Positions 34,556 to 46,807 of a DNA stretch of 64,000 bases are shown one piece after another (position 1 is the stretch's first letter; each line of letters begins with the position of its first letter). Position numbers and translations under genes: made by a program. The notes under the pieces are model-generated. The model was not told where the DNA came from. It did no database searches and saw nothing but the letters and a program-made list of their open reading frames with translations. This stretch comes from Acheta domesticus. Taxonomy: Eukaryota; Arthropoda; Insecta; Orthoptera; Gryllidae. Location: positions 8,127,286 to 8,191,285 of the forward strand of contig JAHLJT010000631.1 in the NCBI GenBank assembly GCA_031308135.1, given 5' to 3'.

Positions 34556-36440
34556 ATCGTGTAAAGAGGGATAGAATGATGCCTCATTTGGTAATAATTA
34601 GAGTAAAAATATATTTTTGACACGAGGCTTGAGCCATCCTCAACTCTAAGGCAAGCAACGCTTATCATTGGCTATTCTAGCAATTCAAAGTAGCCTATCC
34701 TCCGAAGTTTACCCCCTTTCTCCTCGCCTTAAAGGCATAAAAGGAAAGGCCGGGTCTGAAGAATGCGGCACTAATCCAGTAATATCGGAGAATGTTTCGC
34801 TACGACTTCTTGGATAATTGTTACAAATAATTTAAATTCAATATAGAAACAAACAAAAGAGTTGTACTACTACAAACTGTAATTATACACATGTAAATAA
34901 ATATGTGTAATTAGAGAAATTTCTAATGAATGATATGGAAAATTAAGAACAAGTTCAGTTAATTTTAATGAGAGAGCAATTTTACAGGGAAAATGTTTTT
35001 TTAATGCATTTATTCCAAATATATATGCTCTCTTGCATTCATTAACATCCAGTGTCTATTCGTAACTCAAACTTCAGTGTTTGGAAATGACCTTCAGAGG
35101 GGTTGCATGGTTGAGCTCGCTTGCTATTAAATCAAACTTTGAAACATTGAGTTCTTACAGAATTTCTCGAAACTCATGTCATCTCAGTCTTCAGTAGTCA
35201 CGCCCTACGCGTTGGATTGTGAACCCGCACATCGAAAAAAAAAATAGTTCACCTGTCCAACATTTTTTTAAGTGTCGGAGACCCTATGATTCTTAGGGCA
35301 AATAGTGTAGTAGACATAATATTTTGCTGAATCTAAATACGTGAGCTCGTACCCCAGCGTTGACAAAACTTTGGGGAATTGGAAACACTTCTGCGGGCGT
35401 TGTGTGGTATTTTAATATTGCTATTACTAGGTCCCGAATAATTATGTAATCACATATTTTCCTAAGGTACCTCTATCAAGTCGAATCAACGATATATTCA
35501 CGTTTCACATCGGTTAGTGGCCAAACACGTTGAATTTTTAGAACATATATATACATATTTTACCTGAAACTACATATATTTACATATTTTACACAAATAA
35601 ACATATTTTTACATATTAGTGAATTTTTCCGTTATCCTACATTTAAAAAATTTAATTTTTTTCCTATATGGTTTTGATAAGGAATCATCCAAACAAACAA
35701 TTTAGCAATTGTCAATATTTTTTCTGTATTCTCTTTTCTAAAATGCCGCTATTATTACCCGCTTAAATGGAAGTATCCATAAATGCCAAGGGTATTGTAA
35801 GTAAAAGGAGAGGGCGACGATGCAATCATAGCTTCTATTCTGTTAGTTTTCAGGACGAGTCTTGCAGGAAACAGAAAGGAAGATTGATTTGTGAAAATGA
35901 TTTGTTTAGCAAGCGATATCGCGCACCCACTTCCCGTCTTTTGGAGGTCTCCTTTGACCTTGATATCCTTCACCAAAAATTACATGCACCAGCTCAAGAA
36001 GGGCTGTTTACATTTTTCTTTCCCTGATTTTTAAATGCGACCCTCTACCGTTGTTCGTAAATTATCTTATTGGACCGAAAATCTAAAGTAAAATCTCGCT
36101 GTCGAACTGATGTGCAAGGAAATCATGGCAAGGTTGAGATAGGTTGAATGAACGTTTAAAAATGGAAGTCTTATTTTGTTAACTTGTGAAGTGTTACCCA
36201 AATGCAACCATCAAACAATTACAAAACTATTTAAAGATACAACGTTTTTTGTGGCTTAATGAAGTTAAACATAAAATCTTCTTTCTGATACGAATGCAGC
36301 GCCATACATGTGCAAGGCAGAAGAAGCCCTGCAGTTATTGTTCCAAAATTACTACTTCTAACCTATCTTGTGCATGCGTTGTGTTTGCAGAACTGATTAG
36401 ATCTCAGTTTTATAAAGTTGAAGCATTGATTTCCAATAAA
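34556..36440. other. AT-rich intron, no gene seen
   Basis: An open frame at 35767-36027 has no recognisable content. Confidence 0.35.
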
Positions 36441-38025
36441 ACTAGTGGTGCTACAGAATGGCACAGACTTTCCCGTATTAGTTTTCTATTTTCCTGGGTC
36501 TTCGCTAGTTATTCGGAATTGCCACATACTCTTTCTTGCCAGCTACCATCTATCATCGCCAAAAGTACATTTTTTTGTCATTTTCTTAATTTTTCGGTTT
36601 CCTATTGGTAGAACAGAAACATTAATTTTAGAATATTAAAGAACACAAAAACCTAGCCGTAAATGGCAATTTTCTTTTAAAAATTATGTGCCGTTTAAGA
36701 GAAAATGGCGTTTTGGCACTACTAAAAATGCGAAATTTGAAGCTCATTTTCACAGAAAATTTTTGAGTTTTCAAAATACTTTATTGACGTTATTTGAAGC
36801 ACTTACACTCACAAATATAATAATCTTTACAAATTGCGGATAATGTGCATATTAAAGATGTGAGAGATCTTTCAAAAAATTTACATTACATAATTTTTGA
36901 AAAAAACAAAAAAAACTCAAAATAAACTTCACGCTATACTAATGAGTGTAATTAGCACTATCCGTTACTAAAGTTTCAAGAAAAAAATTGCAGCCATATA
37001 CGAGAAAATGACGTTTGAGCATTTCTGAAAATGCCGAAATTTGAGCTACTTTTCACAGAAAACGGTAGTGTTTTCGAGAAACTTTACTTGACATTATTTA
37101 AAGCATATATACTCGTAAATATAATAATGTAAAAAAATCGCCGATAATGTAAATATTAACGACGTGAAAGACAAGTAAAAACATTTACATTTTGGTAATT
37201 TTTGAAAAAACCAACCGATAGACCAAAATGGCTTTTATGTCATTGATAGAGTACATTTACCACTATCCCTACCAAAAGTTTAAAGAAAAAATTTGGAGCC
37301 GTTTTTGAGAAAATTTTGTTTTTGTAATTTTTTAAAATTGCACATATTGCACGCAATATTGCACGAAAACTACCAAAATTGTGAAAAACATTTACATGAC
37401 CTTTATTAAAGAACTCAATATGCAGAACAAATTTTATTTGAAGAAAAAATCTCTATCTTCAATATTGTAGTTTGAGAAAGACGCCGAAAAAAATTAAAAC
37501 TTTCACAATTCTCGAAAATTCAGAGCTGTACGTGAAAATCGAACCTATGCCATGTTAAAAAGTGTATTTTCCTCTATTCGTACAAGAAATTTAAAGAAAC
37601 AATTTGGAGCCGTTTTTGAGAAAATGTTGAAAATCCCCGGGGGGCTTCATATAAAGTACCCCCAAATTTTAAAGAATCTTTTTCAAAATCACAAAGCTTC
37701 GACTAGAATCAGATCGACTGGGGAATATCAATTTTGAATAAAATCGACCGAACGGTTTAGGCGCTAGCGTTGACCACAGACGGACAGACGGACGGAATGC
37801 CGTCAATCGATTTTTAAGTATAAAGAAGCAACAAATCATGGATTTTGAACACACCACGAGATAGAGGATTTTTTTTCTTAATTTAGCAACTGGTTTATCC
37901 ACTTATTCGTTTTCACGGCCCGGCAATTAATTTTTTTCCGCCGAAAATTGGCCATTTTTTCGCGCAGCATTACATAACTTTCCCTATACTACGTATATCA
38001 CTCCGTGTATAAAAGTAAGTATGAG
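36441..38025. repeat. Dispersed family X, most complete copy
   Basis: Head ACTAGTGGTGCTACAGAATG with ACTTTCCCGTATTAG. The interior has paired NUCLEOTIDE-poor AT modules (CATTTTCACAGAAAA, GACGCCGAAAAA), the GGGGGGCTTCATATAAAGTA box, the CAGACGGACAGACGGACGG tract near 37780, and the tail CATTACATAACTTTCCCTAT with ACTCCGTGTATA. About 1.6 kb, no protein recognised. Confidence 0.75.
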
Positions 38026-39047
38026 TAAGTAATAAAGTAAAAATGAATTAACAATGTGGGGCATCTGGGTCGACGCTATGAGCTACAATGCTCAAAATTT
38101 TGAATTTGTAATAGAAGTTATACATCAATTTGATTCTGAAGTTGCAGCATCTATAGACTTACCAAAGCAATTGTTTGATATTCAAAAGATGAATAACTAT
38201 ATTGCCCCATATTTCAGTAAGCACTGCAATTAAATTTTTGGAAACATCTTCCCTGAAACTTTCTGGTAACTTTGAAATTACCTAATCAGCAGTAGCTTCT
38301 TTAAAAACTGTTTATGTATCATTCGAAGGTCAATAGAGGGATCTAATAAAGAAATAGAGATATTCTGTTCTGGAGAAGAACCCAGGATTCGGTGAAAGAG
38401 TAAGCGAGAATTTTTTTTATAAAATCTTATTTTTTTTCAAAGTAGAATCGATCTTTTAAGTAACTATCACAACTGATGATAAATTAATTTTAACTGGTAA
38501 TCACTGGGTACCGTATCTGTTTAATTATGTGGGATCGTTTTTCCAAGCTTCGATTTCATTGGCATCAACTTTGAGAAGTGACACGCATTCATACAAACAT
38601 AACATTTTCCATTGGGGGTTAAAACACTGTTCGCAAGTAGGAATGAAAGATAATTAACTTCCATGTCATTCACTTTATCACGCTCTGTAAGACGTTGCCT
38701 CTACGAAGCGTTCTTCGGCCGATTCCGCCAGTCATCGGATCACTTCTTTGCTTATATCTGGTGGACGTTATTATCTTTAGAGTTTGTGTTTATAAAAACG
38801 GGTTTATACTTCTAGGCATAGGAGTTTTATATATTTTCTTATAGACTTCAACTCGGTAAATACGAAAAAAATACCAAAAATATTTCATCTCGTCAGTTTT
38901 TTGTTACTCTTAATTTTTTCTTTGTATTTTTAGCGTAAAATTCCTAATTAAAACATAGCATTCTGCTTTTTGTTTCAAAATGGCCTTAAAACTAAGACTT
39001 CTCGCATTAATGGTATCAATTAAAACTGAACTTGGCAATAAATGAAA
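38026..39047. other. AT-rich intron, no gene seen
   Basis: Nothing recognised. Confidence 0.35.
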
Positions 39048-40306
39048 ACTGGTGGTGCTACAGAATGCCACAAACTTTCCCGTATTAGTTTTCTAGTTTT
39101 TTCGTCTCGGCTAGCTATACGGACTGGCCATATACTCTTGCCAGCTGCCATCTATCGCCGCCCAAAGTACATTTTTTGTATTTTCTTAATTTTTCGGTTT
39201 CGTAATTATAGAACGGAAATACTATTTTACGAATATTAAATAACAGCAAAACTTCGTCATCAATGGCAAGTTTCTTTAGAAACTTTTGAGCCGTTTTTTA
39301 AGGAAATGGCGTGTAAGCGATACTCTAAATTCGAAATTTCAAGCTCTTTTTCACAGAAACGTTTTAAGTTTTCGAAAAACTTTATTTAAAGTTATAAGAA
39401 GCACTTTACCTCACAATTACAATAATGTTTACAAATTGCGGGAAATGTGATGTGGAAACAAGATTTTCTCTAAAACAGCTCAATTTTTTTCTTTAAACAT
39501 TTGGTAAGGGTAGTGCCTAATATACTCTTTAACATAACATAAACGCCATATTGCTCTATTCTTTTGTTTTCTCAAAAATTTCAAAAATGAAATGAAATTT
39601 CAAAAATGAATTTTTTGACCTAAATCTCTCGCGTCGTTATTTGTTCATATGATTATATTTGTGAGTAGATGTGCTTTCAATAATGCGAAATAAAGTTTCT
39701 CAAAAACTCAACCGTTTTCTGTGAAACCAAGCTCTTAATTCCGGATTTTCAGAAACGCTCAAACGCCATTTTCTCATAAATGAATCCATATTTTACCTTC
39801 AAACTTTTCGAACGGATAGTGCTCTTTGCACTCTTTAATATGACGTCAAGTTGAATTTGGGGTATTTTTTCGATTTTAAAAAAAATAGACAAATGTATTT
39901 TTGGAAACATCTCTTACACCGTCAATATGCATATTTCCAGCAAATTGTAAACACTATTGTATTTGTAAGTTGATGTACTTCAAATGCCTTCTGATGATGT
40001 TTTTCGAAAATTCAAAAATTTCTGCAAAAAATGCTACAAATTTTCCATTTTCTTAAAAACGGCTACAAATTTTTCAAAGGAAATTGCCAGTTATGACGAG
40101 ATTTTAATAGTTCTTCAATATTCTTCAAATAATATTTCCGTTCAACTATTCAGAAATCGAAAAATGAAACTTTAAAAAACGTGTACGTTGGGCGACGATA
40201 CATGGCAGCTGGCAAGAGTATGTAGGAAGTGCGAATAGCTAGCCGAGACCATAGGAAATAGAAAACGAATACGGGAAAGTCTGTCCCATTCTGTGTCACC
40301 ACTAGT
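39048..40306. mobile_element. Long-terminal-inverted-repeat member of family X
   Basis: The left head (ACTGGTGGTGCTACAGAATG, CTTTCCCGTATTAG, CTCTTGCCAGCTGCCAT) reappears inverted at the right end (ATGGCAGCTGGCAAGAG, ACGGGAAAGTCTG, ACCACTAGT). Arms are roughly 250 bp around an AT-rich core. Flanks show no clear target duplication. Confidence 0.72.
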
Positions 40307-40539
40307 TTTTCTAAATCTACGTTCTCTAGATCGAACTATGAAGATTACTTTTATTTTATTGGAGAGCGTATAAAATACTTTGTCGTTTATCGGGAGCAAA
40401 ATAGTAGTAGTACAGAGATAAAAGACTTCCGTGTTTCCTGCCTACAAAACTGAATTGACATTAATTTTTGCAAACGTACTGTTGCTTTCAAGTTTTTTTA
40501 ATGTGAAATGTGTTGTTATAATAAGAGTGTGAGAAGAGC

Positions 40540-40610
40540 TAATGAATGTCTCAGTGTCAAAGTTTTTCTCTTTGAGAGAACAGCGGGTTCGAGTCCTAGT
40601 CTTCGTAACT
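40540..40610 (+). other. tRNA-like Pol III box pair (degenerate tRNA or SINE head)
   Basis: A CTCAGTG A-box-like word at about 40549, and a perfect B box GGTTCGAGTCC at about 40590. The anticodon-arm position folds as TTCTC, TTTGA, GAGAA. Acceptor and T stems do not pair properly, so this is not a functional tRNA gene. Confidence 0.45.
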
Positions 40611-41254
40611 TTTTTTTTTCATTCTACATTACAAAAAATTTCACTAAATTGCAAAATTATACATTTGTCTTATCAAAGATATGTATAATGTAAGCAAAAT
40701 TCGCAATTGCGAAAAAAGAATGCGAATCGGCAATTCTAAAATAATGGTAACAGGATGTCTCGACATGCGGCATTGAGACCAAAATAATTTGATCTTAAAT
40801 TGCATCCCTCACAGTACTTCCGTGTTTTCGACTCCGTGTCAAAATGAGATAAGGAGCTCTGCGACGTTGCCACTTGACAAGAAAGAAAAATCAATATTTT
40901 CACTCGCGGCTTAGCAAATTGAACTACTCCGTTTTCATTATTCGACATGGCTCACCATAGCCAAGCCTCACGAGAACGAGTTATCGCATTAGTAAACCAG
41001 GAATTTTGGATTCGTTAATAATGTGTTCCTTGTATTTCTTAGAATAAGAGATTTATGAATAAACAATTAATATAAAAAATTCGAATAGATAATTTGGAGA
41101 GTAAAAAAATACTTCATAGAAATATAAAAAATCCCTTTTCAGGGTCACCTTGTTTTAAAAACAAAATAATATATTTACGCTATGGAGGCAGTTTTGTAAT
41201 ACAGATAATTTGACAAAAACAAATCACGGATAAGCAAAACAACTCTCGGCAAGA

Positions 41255-41335
41255 ACCGGGTTCGAACCTGCGGTCTAGGGTTCTGTAAGAAAGGATTCTA
41301 TCACTGAGCCAAAAGAATACATCTTCCAACTCCTT
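41255..41335 (-). other. tRNA-like Pol III box pair, minus strand
   Basis: The minus strand reads TGGCTCAGTGATAGAATCC (strong A box) and GCAGGTTCGAACCCGG (B box) at normal spacing. T-stem and acceptor pairing are incomplete. It is likely a tRNA-derived SINE head or tRNA pseudogene. Confidence 0.55.
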
Positions 41336-42580
41336 TCATAAACTTACGTATTGCTGGCGTAAGTTATTGTGCCAAATGTCGGACAACGTTTCAAATGTGT
41401 CCAATATACTTAGACAATTACAAATTTATCAAACGGAATTAAAACTGGAATTACTGAAATGCATCCCACTAACTAGTCCACTTGGGAGTCCCACTAACTA
41501 TTGACCATCCCCATAATTCTAAACGGTTCCCGATATCGAAACACAGTTTTCGCTCAACAATGCACAATCATGGGGCAAGAGAAAAGAGAAATGGTGTAGA
41601 GATATTGTTTGAAATATTTTAGTTTTGGAGAAATTAAAGAATCTTCAATTTTTCTAAAGGGAACCATACATTTTTTCTCACTAGCAACAGATAGATCAAA
41701 AACAAAAAATATTTCGAAAATTATCTCTACGACAAGTTGCTTGCCCTATGATTCCCCATTCTTAACCGAAAACTGCATATATCGGAAACCGTTTAGATTT
41801 AGAAGTAACGGGGGTAGCCCTCAGTCGGTGCGACTCCCTGTATATTGTTTGCATATACACAAAAACTGTTGAACAGATAATACAAAGAATAATACAGTTT
41901 TATGCATCCCCCGACAAAAAATAACGCTACGTTTTGGTTTAATTTCTGAATATTTTGTTGTCCCACAACGACTGAACTTCTTCTGATGAGTGGGTAACTG
42001 TTCAACTTGGAGATGAGTTCCAGTTGCTACATATTTTTCTTGATGCGTGATTCTCTTCACGAGGTAACTTCTTGTATGCATTTCTGTTGATGGTGATCTT
42101 TTTATTTTACGAGCGCATTTTCGTGGTCGGTTTTGACGGACAAAAATAAAAATAATTTTATTTTTGTAAAAGTAAAAATAATAACGCAATACATTAAAGT
42201 TCTTTTTCCTTGCAATTTACTTATACATCGCGCACGTGGGCGGTGTTTGGGTAACCTTCTGAACATGTCTAATTATGGTCATCAACTTTTTACGGCTGTT
42301 TCCCTTGATAAGACAAATTGTTACGCCTTGAATTATGAAAAATGAGGTAATAGGATGATAACGAGGAATGAAGAGACCATGACAAGTACGACCATGCCTA
42401 CGTAGGACTCGAAACTGCAGCGTCCTTGACGCAGCCACGAGGCCGGCGTAGTTGTTGTTGTTATTATTGTTATTATTATTATTATTATTATTTTAATTGG
42501 GTGTTCATATATGTAATAAGTTGGCTTTACATTGTTGCAGAAATTTTGTTTCCACGAGGATACATGACTCTAATGATAGA
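41336..42580. other. Intron, no certain gene
   Basis: A minus-strand frame at 41821-42189 (122 codons, basic, Lys/Arg/Thr-rich, from about RQNRPRKCARKIKRSPS) has uneven, protein-like composition but matches nothing I know. An (ATT)n tract lies at about 42455-42495. Confidence 0.35.
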
Positions 42581-42584
42581 ACTC

Positions 42585-43112
42585 ACTAGGGAGAACAAAT
42601 GTTATTTGAAGCAAAAATTTTCAATTTTGTAGCTGTGGGAAGACGCCGATAAAAATTCACACTTTTGAAATTTTCGAAAATTCAGAGTTAACCGTGAAAA
42701 TCGGACCTATGCCACTTTTATAAGTGTATTTTACTCTATTCTTAAAAGAAATTTAAAGAAAAATTCGGAGCCTTTTTGAGAAAATTTTGAAAATGTCCGG
42801 GGGGCTTCATGCGAAGTACCCCAAAGTTTTAACAAAGATTTTCAAAATCGCGGCGCCTCGACTGGAAGATCGACCGAAGAATATCCAGTTTGGAGGAAAT
42901 CGTACTTATAGTTTAGATGCTAGTGTTGTTCACAGACGGACAGACGGACGGACGATTTGAAAAAAACAACAACACTTTTTCGGTATCAGTGGACACCAAA
43001 ACGTGTATTTTCGTTAAAATCTCGAAATTCATTTTCGGCAGCATTACATAACTATCTCTATACTCCATATATTACTCCGTATTTACGTATGAATACGGCA
43101 AAGTAAAAAATG
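42585..43112. repeat. Dispersed family X, 3' part
   Basis: GAAGACGCCGATAAAAA, GGGGGGCTTCATGCGAAGTA, CACAGACGGACAGACGGACG and CATTACATAACTATCTC occur in the same order as in 36441-38025. Confidence 0.82.
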
Positions 43113-43131
43113 GCCTAGTGTTTAATATTTG

Positions 43132-43174
43132 ACATAATTAATAACACTAATAACACTAATAACACTAATAACAC

Positions 43175-43229
<55 letters not shown>

Positions 43230-43230
43230 T
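43132..43230. repeat. Compound microsatellite (AACACTAAT)n then (AAT)n
   Basis: Four or so 9-bp units lead without a break into about seventeen AAT triplets. Confidence 0.95.
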
Positions 43231-44330
43231 GTAATAATAAAATAACTAGGATAGTTTAGTTAACTGGGGGTGTAGTTTTAATGTAGATTCATCTATCGAG
43301 TAACTTTTCTTCATTAGAAAAAGATTCAAATGTTCTTTACTGGAACTAAAATTAAAATTTCTACACCCATATTGCCATTTGACATTATTTTGTCAATATT
43401 GCTCTTGGATTTCCTGAATCCTTTTAAATTTGGCCGTGTTCTTCCTCGCTGGAACGTGAGATCTGGCGTCGTCCTTTCGGGGTTTTCCTCACCGCACTGT
43501 TTACTGCTTTATAGTAATATCACATACCTTCTGGAGTCGTAGGCACAGTCTCATTAAAAATGTTTTTCACTTTCATCGTAAAAAAAAATCAATTGCGAAA
43601 TCTGGTGAATACGTAGGTTAATTTATCATATGTCCCTGCCCTAACAATTGATTTGAATTTGCTTTGTTCAAAATTCTTCTTGATATATTAGTATAAGTGC
43701 GGGGCAACAGTCGCGGTGAAAATATATTTCAGAAGAGAAGTTTTACAATTCACATTTTGTTTCCTTTTATAAATTTGTTACATTCATGAACAAAGGAGGA
43801 AGTAGATTAGCAGTAGAGAATATTAGAAGCTTCCCGCCAATCTATGATCTGTTTAATTATCTCGAGATATTACTGTAAAACATCTTAACGTATTGACTCC
43901 CTTGCCTTCTACTTCAAATGTTTTAAAATTCAGGCTTGTTTCTGTCGCCATTACAAATTAAGGTCAATGCTTGTCAGGTCTGAAAATGGCCTTTAATTTT
44001 TTTTTCTTAAGCTGTCAGTTTCTTAGATCGTTCTTTTCGCTGATTGGCTTTTTTAACATTGATGTCCGTTTCCATGCACTCCCTGCCATGATCCTGATTA
44101 CAGTATTCACGCATCCATCACATCGCGCATTCAGCACATTGCACCATTATAGCCTAAAGGTCTGGGCACCGCGAAGGCCAAATGAGCCATAGGCGATCGC
44201 CGCATAGGCGTATCAAGGCTAATACTTCCCGGACCAATAACTGGTCATGAATTCAAAGCAAGTTTAGGTAAAATACTTGTTGCTCTATATTTCTTTTAAG
44301 TTATTAACAACTAAGATATTGCATCTTCAT
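43231..44330. other. Intron, no gene seen
   Basis: 43430-43500 has faint similarity to the SINE-A core (CTCGCTGGAACG, TCTGGCGTCG). The rest is AT-rich. Confidence 0.3.
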
Positions 44331-45932
44331 TTCTAATCATTTCAGAAACACAATCTACGTAGTTCTATTTTTAAAAAAAATTATTCAATTTTTGCAAAAA
44401 ATATTTCAATGAATATCTCTGGTGCACAACACTTGCGTCGCGGATTAAATGTTAAAATGATCTCCATTCAAACTTCGCTAGTTATTAAGTATTATTAAAA
44501 AATATCGAAAATAGGAAATACAAGCTCTAAATTGTATTACTAGGGTGTTTCGACATAATTCCTTACATTGCACTGCGAATTTCGGCAGCAGTCTCGTATT
44601 ACCGAGTAGGGTATGCTGCGATTTTGACGGTGATAGTGAAATCGAAGGAATTAAAACATTCTTCTTGTTAGCTCAAACTGGAACTTCAAAAAATTCAAGA
44701 AAACAATTCGATAGATAAACTTCTTGATACAAAATTTTTAACTAGTAATAATATAGTATGTGCCACCGCAAGAAAAAGTGGAAAGATCAAAATGCGCAAT
44801 AGTTCATCAGCAACAATTTCGATCAATTTGCCGATAAGTCAGAAATAGTTAATACTGTATAATCGGCGGAATGCGAGACACTGCAAAACGATCTGAACCA
44901 TATACTTGAGAACGACTGGATTGTCTGTAAAACAAATGAGGGTTGGCATCAGATGTTAATTTCCTACAAACAATTGCGTATCTCCAAAACGAAAGGCGAT
45001 AGCGACGATTGAATTGCGGAATTTCGCAACTTGTTGAAAGGCAATTAAATTGAGAGAATAAATAAGTATTGCAAAATTTGTAAATTTATAAACAATTTCC
45101 AATTTTTGCAATTCTAAAGTGGGAAGAGTTCCTTGATGACCCAGAACCGAAAACTGCGAATTAACAGTTTTGCAACAATTAAAAATGTTATAAACAATTT
45201 CGAAATGTGCGTTATTCCTGCGGGAGAGTATGCTCAAATTGTCCCTGAGTCGAATATCGCAAAATCACAATTTTCAAATTGATTGCTTAATATCTAGTTT
45301 AATTGTTGCTTTAATAATAAATATACACTTGGTCTTTGAATTTTATTATCTTTTATTGAAACAGTTGATAGATCATGTGATCGTGATGGAAGTCCTCTAT
45401 CGATTTGAGAAAGGCAGTATTTTGCAATTTTTGCAAATTTTAGAGACATATGAACAATTGCAAATATGCAATTATATTTTTTCTTATGAAAAAAATCTTA
45501 AGTAAAGTGGACATGTGTTAAAGTTCATGGATTGGTGTATGAACGACAATATTGAACTTAAAATGTGTATAAGAAAGTAATTAATCTAAAATTAGTGTTA
45601 TTTTATCTCACATCAACGTAATTTCTTCACAAAGAATTGTGTTAACAGTGGTTAAGTGTATGTGTTCATATATATTTGAATACATTTACTTTCATGTTCA
45701 TAAAAGTGTTTAATTCCTTGTATTTTTGTTTGAAAATATTTCCACATCGGAACTAGCAACGCCCGCCATTTTGTACGGGGTAATTCTGTTAGGACACTCC
45801 CCTCTGTGTTGAGATTGGCTGCCTAGGCTTGTGAGGCTCCGCCTGCAACGTTTCGTCATGACAAGGGCTGCCCAAGCCGTGCACAAGCTGAACTTAGCCG
45901 CAGACGGCCGCGATCAATTTTTCTTTCCAAAA
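44331..45932. repeat. Right copy of the 1.6-kb repeat, inverted
   Basis: Reverse complement of 32951-34555. Differences in the closest 1.1 kb are scattered substitutions and a few short indels. Confidence 0.9.
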
Positions 45933-46429
45933 CTGTACATCTGGCAACACTGGTCAGAAGTGACGCCGGTAGACGCCTAGCGGGAATACTGATCAAGTGA
46001 TAATTACTTCATTATATCATGTAAATGAATCGGGGATTTCTTTACCTATTGTTGCACTAAATGGCAATAAAAACTAAAATCTTTATATTAAAAGACGGCA
46101 GGAGAAAATAATTAACGATAATAAATAAATCTTCTCTAAAGAACAATCATTTTAAAAAATGTTATAAAATACATGTACACATTTTTAACTGTTCACCAAT
46201 GAATCATATCCCCATTTTGTACATTCGAGAATTTAATATCAACTTCTGAAGGCTAACTAAAAATTAATTAAGGCTAATTAAACATTTCGCAGTAACAAAC
46301 ATCACACATTATTAAAACAAAGTTCCTAGACTCAATGTCATATCTACCTGGAGTCAAATAGTAATTGCTGTGCTTCTTTTCCTGCTAATTATAGAATTAA
46401 TGATGTATTAGTCTCTAACATGCTTAAGA

Positions 46430-46745
46430 CTCCTTCTCTCTCTCTTTCTCCGTCTCTCTCCGCGTTATTCACATTTAATAGCAGTCTGCACATCGCTGAG
46501 CAGCTGCGTAATATGGAGAACACCATGCAGCGGGTGAAATACCGCCGTGTGAAAGACCTACCGTGTGTAGCTGGTTGCCTAAAACTAGTCCGTAAAATTA
46601 AAAAAAAAATTATATCACTAAGGGATATAAAAAATAGATAATAACCTAATCTCAGGCCTACTGAATATACAAATAAAATTTCATCAAAATCGGTCAAGCC
46701 GTTTCGGAGGAGTATGGTAACCAAAAACTTTGACACGAGAATTTT
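46430..46745 (-). mobile_element. Probable Helitron 5' terminal fragment
   Basis: On the minus strand, after the TA tract, the sequence reads AAAATTCTCGTGTCAAAG, CTCCTCCGAAACGGCTTG and ACCGATTTTGATGAAATTT. From memory, this motif set is common at the 5' ends of insect Helitrons. Assignment is tentative; no Rep domain is present. Confidence 0.4.
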
Positions 46746-46746
46746 A

Positions 46747-46747
46747 C

Positions 46748-46804
<57 letters not shown>
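46747..46804. repeat. (TA)n microsatellite
   Basis: Uninterrupted TA tract next to the putative Helitron end. Confidence 0.97.

Positions 46805-46807
<3 letters not shown>

Noticed and set aside
40540..40610. Functional tRNA gene
   Set aside because: Promoter boxes are present but acceptor and T stems do not pair.
41821..42189. 122-codon basic frame as a transposase C-terminus
   Set aside because: Protein-like composition but no motif I can name, and no terminal repeats found around it.
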